Below are positions 57,201-64,000 of a stretch of 64,000 nt of DNA, in pieces; the first letter of the stretch is position 1, and each line of letters starts with the position of its first letter. The DNA is from Diphasiastrum complanatum. Lineage: Eukaryota; Streptophyta; Lycopodiopsida; Lycopodiales; Lycopodiaceae. The stretch is taken from NCBI GenBank assembly GCA_029204225.1, contig CM055109.1, forward strand, positions 43,589,054-43,653,053. The letters are read 5' to 3'. The notes under the pieces are model-generated. The model did no database searches, was not told the origin of the DNA, and worked only from the letters and a program-made list of their open reading frames with translations. Position numbers and translations under genes: made by a program.

Positions 57201-60200
57201 TAGGCAGAATTTGGCCAATGCAGTAGCAAACTTGTTACAGGGAGCTGAAAGATTATTGACTCCTACGGGAGTTGTGAACAAGGCTAGATACTGTATAATA
57301 CTATCGTTGATGTGGGCCAAAGTTTGTGGTAAATTTTTATGTTTTATTTTAAAAATGGAGAAAATATTCTTGATTGCAGCGCTTTTTAAAGGGAGCGCTC
57401 ACTTTTAACCTTTTTTTTTTTGTAAAGCTGCTCAGTTTTTCAGTATGCACATCTTGGTTGAGGTGATTAGATGGGTACTATTGCTCAAAATTCATAAATA
57501 GTAAGAATCAATGATCATGTGACATTATCGACGAGAAATTCCTGTTGTCTACATGATTTACTGTTTGAATTCTGGTATATATATCTAGCAAGCATCATAT
57601 GATGAAAATTCTCATAAGCTGTCTACTTGTTGAAATCCAATTGGTGGGTTACGGGTATTTATGTTCTTTGCAAGTACCTACATGTGGTTTCACTAGTAGC
57701 TCTTTGACTTTTGTGCATACAAAGATCAAACTTTCAAATGCTTCTGTAGTAGAAGTGTAACTAGCTTCTAACTGAAAATTTGTTTCAGAAATCACGATGG
57801 TATGAAGCCGAGCATGAACTTGAGAGACTTTGGGGCTTATCTTATGCAAAAACTGGAATGGTACATCTTCTACAAAACGAGGAATCCGAAGATGAGAATA
57901 CCACTTCTTCATGGGAAGATTTATTTGATAAAAGATACATACGAGGTACTTTATGGTAAAACTCTTTGTGACACGTTCATCCTTAGCTTGGCTTCTGCTG
58001 GTGATCTATGCTTCAGTGATCCACAAGTTATTCTCTTTAGGTTAGTTTTAGCTCAAGCTGAAGAAAAGATAAGCAATTTTCTTGATGTTTCTAAGAGGAA
58101 GCACAGACTTCCATTGATTGGCTTTTCTCATTAGTGCTAGCCCTCATCATGGCTGAGTCTGCCCTTCACCTTTGGAGAAGTGATAGAGACTCAGCACATT
58201 AGTCTATTTTGTATAAAAGCTAATAGGGACATCTTTTTATGCATGTGACCTTCATCAGCACTTGCGAAGGGATGTTGTAGCACATAATCTGTTCTGTGCA
58301 TGATGGAGTTGAGGTTCAAGACTTCGTGGGTAGAGTCCATAATTGTGCATTTGCATACATTGTGCATTTGAGCACTGCCCCAGACTTAACATCAATATAC
58401 TTTTCTGTCCTATTAGCAGGCATGCAGATTCTAATTGAGTTCTTCATCCAAGTGTTGGCTAGCTGGTTTATGTTAATTCTTTCGATTTTGGTTTTACAGT
58501 TTGCCCACCAGTTATTTTTTTCAGATTTTGTTCAGATTTGAGCAAGTTGAAGCATAGTTGTGGGGAAACTAGTTTCCTAAGCTTTTTTTTCATGGGAAAC
58601 TTTTCTAAAACATGTTATTGGAAAACACAGTTTCTCCCATTAAGGAACCATTTCACATTTGAGAAAATGAGTTTTCCCATACTACAACACAAAAATGTTT
58701 TGCTCCAAAATGTGTCTTTTGGCAACTGTGCAAAGTATTTTTTATTGACTTTTGAGAACTTTCCAGTCTTCCTTTTCACTCTTCCTCCTATGTATTCTTC
58801 TCTCCAACTAAATTATTACATCTATTTTTTATGATACTGATAAGACTGATGATGTGTCGTTTTCCCGTTTCCTTTATCCCATATCTTGCTCCACAATTGT
58901 CGTTTCCCAAGTTTCCCGAGTGTGAATGTTTCCCAAAACTGATGCTGCAATTTTTTTTCCATTTGAATTAACGAGTAGTTGCTTCAATCAGTTACCTTTG
59001 CTTCTTAGTGCTAGCTAGCCTTCATTAATGCCGAGTCTGCCCCTCACCTTTGGAGAAGTGATAGGAACTCAGTATGTCTTTATATAGATACATGAATCTA
59101 ATGTGCACATATCTTGATGAATGTGGCCTACACGTGCTCATGGATGCTGATGACATGATTAGGGATTTTGTAGGATATAGTCTCTGCTCCGCATACTTTA
59201 GTTGATCTAAGACTATGTGGGTGGACTCCATAAAGTTAGTGACTTTAAGTCTTTTATGTATTATTTGGTGCTATCCTAGACGACGTCCATGCATGCACGC
59301 ACACACAGCTTCAGTCAACCTTTGCAAGCAGTGCCAGATTCATTGATTGCTTTCTTGCTCCATCGAGATTGGCACTTAGCATGAGGAGAGTTGTCTTCTA
59401 CTGCTGTTCTCACTCTTATTTTGTTGATATCTTTGTGGATGCTTAGTTAAAGATGCCAGCGATTTATCTTTAGTCAAGCCTTTGAAAGTACTGCCAGATT
59501 CACATATAGATATATTCTTTTGTTTCATCCAGTTTGACACTGCATGAATGGACTTGGCTTGTATTGCAGTTGTCATGATAGGATCAGCACTCTTTGCCCT
59601 CCAGCAGCTTTCTGGAATCAATGCTATATTCTACTTCTCTGCAACTGTTTTTAGAAAGGCAGGTGTTTCCTCAGATGTTGCAGCAAGCGTTTGTGTAGGA
59701 GTTATCAATTTGCTAGGTATGTGACAAACTTCCTACTATAATTATCACTGCACATACTTGAAGAAGCAGCAGATTTAGCATACCAATGGTTGTGCAAGTA
59801 ATTTATGTTTGGTGTTTTTCTGGAACAGTGGGCATGATCATACTCAATGTTAAGCTGCATGACTTGTTGCCGAGTAGATAATAGCAGATTGAGTACATAG
59901 TAGCAGATATCAGTTTTGGAAATTTTACTTTTGAATGCTGCAGGATCATGTATTGCTGCATATTTGATGGACAGGAAAGGAAGGAGAAGCCTCTTAATTT
60001 GGAGCTTTTCTGGAATGGTATGTTTAATAGTTCATGCTTTGGTAGGGATTTGCATGAAATACCTGTGATGAAGGTTCCACACAGCTTGCAATGCAACTTC
60101 CTTAATGGCTGCACGTAAATAGGTTTAACTTGATAATGTTCTCAACTTGACATGTGCATGATGATACTTAACTTGAATTTGCAAAATAGGCCTTTGCAAT

Positions 60201-61555
60201 GGCCATGCAGGCAGCTGTTGGATCACTTCATGCGGCAAGCTCTCTACAGGGTTCAATTTCACTTCTGGCAACCTCATTGTATGATCTTAATGCACCAGCA
60301 AGCTGTTCTTTTTTATACTAAACCATAGCAGGCTAAATTATATATAAGTCATTTGTGCTTCACAATTATATATAATTATTGCTATTTTGGTATTCTCATG
60401 TTTTGATGGATAAGCCCTATCATACCTTATTGAGCTTGACCCTTCAATGTCGACATTTCCTGAAAAATGTGATCGATGAATTTTTGTGGCAGTTGTATGA
60501 TACATGCTGTACCCTGAACTATTGACTATTGTTTGAATTTCAGGTATGTTTTCATGTTTGCAATTGGTGCTGGTCCAGTGCCAGCACTACTCCTACCAGA
60601 AATTTTCCCGAATGCAATTAGAGCCAAGGCAATGTCGGTGGCAATGTGTGTCCATTGGGTAAACATTTTATGCACTTATTTATCTGAGCATTTGTCCAAA
60701 TTTCATTTCAGTGTCATGAACATAGTCCATCATCTTATCATGTTACAGAAGTGCTTAACAAGTAATGTAATGTTTACAATCTCAATGCACTAGATGATAA
60801 TTTCTGAATCTGGACGGGGACCAGTCAGGTTTGGGATATTCCGTTAATAGTTAGTTTATTGAATGGTACCTTTTATCCAGTAGATAGGTGTGCTTCTGCA
60901 TGAGCTTAGCTGTTGGGAGTATTTGGGCTTCTGATGTGAGCCATAGAATTTTTGAGAAATGATACCACTCTAGATACTATGGGGATGATAGTTTCCTGCT
61001 ATTCTTTTCAGCACCTCTCTACTTATTCCCTGACTTATTATGAGTTGTAGCATGGCAAGCCATATAATTACTAGTGAAAGACGAAATTCTAGGTACTATG
61101 GGCTTGATGGGCTACTAGTTTCCTCTCAGCCCGAATAACTCATCACATGCTTTTGGACTCGGTACATATGTTGTAGCATAGCAGTGAATTTGTGTCCTTT
61201 GTAGTTGCTTCAATATTCCGCAAAGTTTCAATTGTGTGTGGTCTGAGTGCTCTCTGCCCATACGACGTGTATAACAAGTTAAACATTGAAAATATATTCT
61301 ACAGCTAGTCTTCTTGCTGGTTGTTGAGAACTTAATGGTGTGGATCTTTTGGTCCTAATTCATTTTCTGCAGGTTGGCAATGTGCTTATTGGGCTGACAT
61401 ATTTGGATTTACTGCATCATCTTGGAGCTGCGACATTGTACTCGTTCTTTACGGCTGTGTGCTTATTGGCTGCCCTCTTTGTCAAAAAACACGTGCTAGA
61501 AACAAAGGGACGATCCTTGGAAGACATTGAAGCTTTCCTGCTAGGCGGTCTTTGA
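51216..61555 (+). CDS. Plastidic-glucose-transporter-like sugar transporter (MFS), 13 coding exons
   Basis: A major facilitator sugar porter, 494 residues. Exons: 51216-51324, 51543-51645, 51857-51924, 52294-52426, 52634-52733, 52824-52936, 53063-53156, 57789-57945, 59570-59716, 59944-60017, 60190-60278, 60544-60658, 61373-61555. All introns begin GT and end AG, junction phases agree, and the exon sum is 1485 nt. Sugar-porter motifs are in place: FGYHLGVVN in TM1 (about 66-74), D116-WLGRRR (119-122), AESPRW (232-237), QQLSGIN (304-310), DRKGRRSLL, PEIFPNAIRAKA (414-425) and ETKGRS (477-482). The short N-terminus with VYKRQPSRD, and overall length, resemble the Arabidopsis PGLCT2/PGLCT3 (SGB1) group rather than pGlcT with its long transit peptide. 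The family is thought to move hexoses across plastid or Golgi membranes; location here is inferred. ATG 51240 is an alternative start. Intron 7 (53157-57788) is 4.6 kb and holds nested repeats. Confidence 0.93.
54002..54006. repeat. TRIM target-site duplication GGTCT, left
   Basis: GGTCT lies directly before the TRIM and again directly after it (54406-54410). The inverted copy of this locus (near 57100) has the site without the insertion. Confidence 0.88.
54007..54405 (+). mobile_element. Complete 399-bp TRIM retrotransposon with tRNA-like LTRs
   Basis: LTR1 is 54007-54149 (143 bp, TGTTGGAATATC to ATTTCTAACA). PBS TGGTATCAGAGCC is at 54150-54162, internal non-coding sequence is 54163-54253, the PPT CTTGAGGGGGCG is at 54254-54265 and LTR2 is 54266-54405 (140 bp). 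Target duplication GGTCT flanks both sides. There is no coding capacity, so it depends on proteins from other elements. Each LTR includes a 73-nt tRNA-like sequence. The small size, terminal repeats, PBS and PPT define a terminal-repeat retrotransposon in miniature. Confidence 0.92.
54049..54120 (+). other. tRNA-like sequence inside TRIM LTR1 (A and B boxes)
   Basis: A-box-like TAGCTCAATGGT is at 54055-54066 and perfect B box GGTTCGAATCC is at 54099-54109, with tRNA-like spacing. GGGCGGA at the 5' side can pair with TCTGTCC at the 3' side through five Watson-Crick and two G-U pairs. D stem GCTC/GAGC and T stem CTGGG/CCTAG form, and AGGTC fits a variable loop. The anticodon arm is imperfect: the anticodon position reads GGT, U33 is C, and one stem pair is mismatched. 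So a functional tRNA is unlikely. A second copy lies in LTR2 at about 54308-54377. Confidence 0.8.
54101..55068. repeat. Tandem duplication of TRIM plus flank, about 480 bp x2
   Basis: Copy 1 (54101-54584) and copy 2 (54589-55068) both run from TTCGAATCCTAGTCTGTCC in the TRIM LTR to GAGTTGAGGGAC in the flanking sequence. They share PBS, internal region, LTR2 and flank with few differences. In copy 2 the last LTR (54753-54890) has a decayed B box (GGTTTGAATCT). Confidence 0.9.
54637..54890 (+). mobile_element. Second TRIM copy, partial (duplicated)
   Basis: PBS TGGTATCAGAGCC at 54637, internal region, PPT CTTGAGGGGGGG and LTR 54753-54890, followed by GGTCT (54891-54895). It arose by the tandem duplication, not by insertion, because the flanking sequence is duplicated with it. 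Its left LTR is only the last about 48 bp (54589-54636). Confidence 0.88.
55412..55675 (+). other. Open frame of about 87 codons between the inverted-repeat arms, no ATG
   Basis: The open frame contains CPLCDKPLGRHLKWLQPL and FFGIDFQPYLCGLDGPWI and is rich in Cys and Pro. It has no ATG at its start and is preceded by CAG at about 55421-55423, which could be a splice acceptor. It is located in the spacer of the inverted repeat in intron 7. I do not recognise it. It may be a captured exon or chance. Confidence 0.3.
56620..57240. repeat. Right arm of the intron 7 inverted repeat, with empty TRIM site
   Basis: The reverse complement matches the left arm block by block. At the position of the TRIM the reverse complement reads CCCAGCCCTTAAGGTCCAGA and goes on to TGTTTTTCATATGG without any insertion. 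This shows the locus before the TRIM. Confidence 0.83.
58131..59235. repeat. Imperfect direct duplication in intron 8
   Basis: 58131-58345 and 59007-59235 share TTAGTGCTAGC, GAGTCTGCCC(T/C)TCACCTTTG, GGAGAAGTGATAG and a (G/A)TGGGT(A/G)GA(G/C)TCCATAA end. A shorter pair lies at about 59296-59345 and 59456-59500 (GTCAA.CTTTG.AAG..(C)TGCCAGATTCA). Confidence 0.7.
60949..61190. repeat. Degenerate direct duplication in intron 12
   Basis: 60949-61062 and 61079-61190 share TCTAG(A/G)TACTATGGG, TAGTTTCCT and GTTGTAGCAT segments. Confidence 0.45.
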
Positions 61556-62640
61556 TTTGGTCTCTCATGTCATAAGCATCGCACAGGCTAGGAAAATCCA
61601 TTACAGTCAAGTATCGTATGCTCAAATACTGAACTTTACTTTACATAAAGTCCTCGTTAGAACCATTTGAACTTCTACTCTCTTGCTGATTGAAGGATTT
61701 TAGCTAAGTTCTTTGTCTGCAGCATGATGAGACTTCAAGTTAGAGGCATGTCAGGCTATTAGTCTTACTACATGATGGTGCAAAATCAGCCCTTCAATTT
61801 AGAACATTCTTTCACTATAGTGCATACCATTGCTTGTTTCATTGTCAAGTTAGATTTGTGTCCGCGGTTAGACGTGGGAGAAATTGTTTTGCAATCAGGT
61901 GTATTGTGGATTTTGAATCTACTAGAGCGAATTTTGTAAGTTGGAATAAGGTTATAGTTGTTTTCATAGTTTGTGGCTTGGTATTATTATTCTTTTAGTT
62001 TGTTCTTTGTTTTGTTCAAAAAGCTAATATCGTGTTAACAAAATATGCACAAATGTTTATAAGACAAAGAAGTGGAATGCTTCTGTAAAGTGTCCCACAA
62101 CAAGCTATTATTCACACAACACATCCTTGCTTGAAGAGAATCTCTAAAATGGTTTTTATCCCTCTTACTTTTGACATTATCTGTCTTGTGCTGCATCATG
62201 CTCTTCATATTGTGAACACTAGAGCTCTCAGATGCACTCTACATTGCTGGTGTTGTCCATAGGTGCCATCAAATTCACTACAAATTGGAGAAGTGCGTTA
62301 TGTACTTTGTTGTGCCACTTGATGTAAGGGTCTTGGCAAGCTATGCAGAGCTTGCAAGAATGATGTTTGGACCAAGAGTGTCGTCATGTAACACAGGGAG
62401 TGGATTTGATTCAATAAAGAGTTATTTGACAAGCTTGCGTCACATCAACCTGACCAAGTGAAGCAAGGACACTAATAGAGTATAACAAAAAACATGATAC
62501 AAACAATAATTGATAATTTCTCAAAAATATAGAGCTTAAAACCTATCTTAAAACAACGAGGACTTGAGAAAAATCAAATCAAACTTATTCTTTATAGTAC
62601 ATCACTTGAAGAAAGTAATATCAATTAAATCATACCTTAA
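61556..62640. other. 3' flank of the transporter gene
   Basis: Contains the 3' untranslated region. No clear AATAAA within the first 500 bp. TTCAATAAAGAG at about 62410 is the nearest canonical-like signal. No other gene seen. Confidence 0.4.
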
Positions 62641-62654
62641 TTGTTGAAAAGGGT

Positions 62655-62695
62655 GTGTGGAGGGGAGAGAGAGGGAGAGGGAGAGGGAGAGAGAG
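62655..62695. repeat. (GAGAGG)n purine repeat
   Basis: GGGAGAGAGAGGGAGAGGGA and continuing, a short purine-rich simple repeat just before the LINE. Confidence 0.8.
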
Positions 62696-62704
62696 TTATT
62701 ACTT

Positions 62705-64000
62705 GAGAGAAATAAATCTCAAAACTAACTTGCCAAACTCAACAAGGAAATCTCTCTGAGAAGGAGAATTGCAAGAGCAACACTTTTCAGGAAAGTAAGA
62801 GACTTGGAGGCTCAGGTTAAGGAAGGCAATGAGGATTTGGGAGCTACAGTAGTGGCTGAAAAATCCAAGCTTAAAGCCCTGGAGGAGCCTAGAGCATCTA
62901 CAAAAATTCCTTCGAGATTGGTGGGCAGGCAAGGGGGATAGACTTGCTAAGGAGGTCTTCAAAACACTAAAAGTAAAGCAACAGATGGACCAAATCCCCC
63001 TTCTAGAAAAGGAGAATGGGGAGTATGCTAGGGATGAGGAGGAGAATGAAAACACTATTATGAGTTACTTTCAGGGCCTCATGGGGAAAAAGGAGATAGT
63101 GGATGAGCAGAAGGAAAAGGCAATAATGAAGACCCTAGAGGTGGTGCCTAGAGTGGTCTCACAGGAGGACATGGCTAGACTTGAAGAACCCCTTTCCCTT
63201 CAAGAAATTCAGCAAGCAATCAAAGAGCAGAAGAGAGGGGAAGCACCAGGAGTGGATGGGGTAGGTGCTGAATTTTACCTTCTCTTTCAAGAAAAAATTG
63301 CCTCTCTTTTTCTCCAAGTATGGGAAGAATCCTTACAGAAAGGTAGTCTACCAAGGATGCTGAACCAAGGAATTACAAAGCTGATTCATAAGAAGGGCTC
63401 CAAGAAGGTCCTAAAAAACTGGAGACCTATTACTATGCTAACCACGGGGTACAAAATCTTGGCAACGACAATTGTAAACAAAATGAAATCTAGACTACCA
63501 GGATGGGTGGAGAGGAGCAAAAAGGTTTCGTCCCAAGAAGACACATACAAGAGGTTATCTATAGCCTTTGGGAGGGAATAGCTTCAGCTGAGAGGAAAGG
63601 GCGACAAGATGATTTTCATGAAGGTGGATCTGGATAAAGCCCATGACAGGATGGAGTGGGGCTTCATCTTGGATATGCTCAGGACTCTAGGCTTTGGCCC
63701 TCGTTTCATTGGTTCCATCTCTATGCTACTCAGGGATGCCACAGCTAAGGTGATCTTGAATGGAAAATTGACAGGGGCTCTTCAGTTGGAGAGGTCCATC
63801 AAACAGGGGTGCCCACTTGGTCCCTATCTTTTCATTCTTGCTTCGGAGGCTCTTGGATACCCAGTGAAGGCTAAGATGAGAGAAGGAAAAATTCAGCCAC
63901 TACAAGTTCAAGGCAGCCCACCTCTTTGCTCCCAGACTTTTGTGGATGATGTGAACTTCGTAGTCAGAGATGATGGGCACTCAGAGAGGGAGCTTCTCGA
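62705..64000 (+). pseudogene. L1-like LINE ORF2 (linker and reverse transcriptase), runs off the window
   Basis: A non-LTR retrotransposon ORF2 without its endonuclease. The linker ends FLRDWWAGKGDRLAKEVF and KQQMDQIPLLEKENGEYARD. RT blocks follow: EEPLSLQEIQQAIKEQKRGE, APGVDGVGAEFYLLF, LIHKKGSKKVLKNWRPITML, then after a frameshift near 63510 QKGFVPRRHIQEVIYSLWEG, and after a second shift near 63600 KVDLDKAHDRMEWGFILDML, QGCPLGPYLFILASEAL and TFVDDVNFVVRDDG. The catalytic box reads FVDD where L1 elements have FADD. Two frameshifts make it inactive. Confidence 0.9.

Noticed and set aside
57802-58134. Separate 110-codon ORF overlapping exon 8
   Set aside because: It overlaps exon 8 in a different frame. 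The transporter reading, with matching splice phases, is much better supported.

Overview
The window is nuclear DNA from a land plant, probably one with a large genome rich in transposable elements. It is AT-rich and holds Ty1/copia and Ty3/gypsy elements with plant-type tRNA-iMet primer sites (TGGTATCAGAGC or TGGTATCAAAGC), L1-like LINE fragments and very long pure (GA)n arrays. Its one clearly intact host gene has 13 coding exons with canonical GT..AG junctions and encodes a plant plastidic-glucose-transporter-like protein. I cannot place the species further. Positions 1-18057 are nested retroelements on the minus strand. A decayed gypsy element without a chromodomain (Gypsy-1; PPT and 3' LTR near 1-1012) carries a long Gln-rich coiled-coil ORF downstream of integrase. 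It abuts a copia fragment (Copia-1), which is split by a complete 7.6-kb chromovirus-type gypsy (Gypsy-2, 10119-17763) with two LTRs, PBS, PPT and a GATAC target duplication. Positions 18058-27760 hold LTR-like repeats, an unrecognised coding-like relic and two more minus-strand copia elements (Copia-2 and Copia-3) joined end to end. Positions 27761-37442, plus strand, hold a gag relic of the Gypsy-1 family, a gypsy fragment (Gypsy-3), and a long copia element (Copia-4). Copia-4 is interrupted by a 1.7-kb insertion, and its 3' LTR contains a 72-bp minisatellite and about 78 GA units. Positions 37443-50450 are low-gene sequence: a cluster of GTCGGA/TCCGAC palindromes, a 1.6-kb field of (GA)n/(GT)n arrays separated by a recurring spacer, Copia-5 (minus), a copia gag piece (plus), two unrecognised minus-strand coding relics and a LINE piece. 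Positions 50450-61555 hold the sugar transporter gene (exon sum 1485 nt, 494 residues, every junction in phase). Its 4.6-kb seventh intron is the most interesting stretch. It contains a long inverted repeat. Into the left arm of that repeat, a complete 399-bp TRIM-type miniature LTR retrotransposon has inserted with a GGTCT target duplication, and the right arm preserves the empty site. The TRIM LTRs (about 140 bp) each contain a tRNA-like sequence with a near-consensus A box and a perfect B box, a layout analogous to the 5S-bearing Cassandra TRIMs but with a tRNA-like module. The element and its flank were later tandemly duplicated. The window ends inside an L1-like LINE ORF2 (62705-64000, plus). 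Apart from the transporter, every coding region is transposon-derived or unrecognised, and nearly all are broken by stops or frameshifts. All element names here are local labels, not database names.
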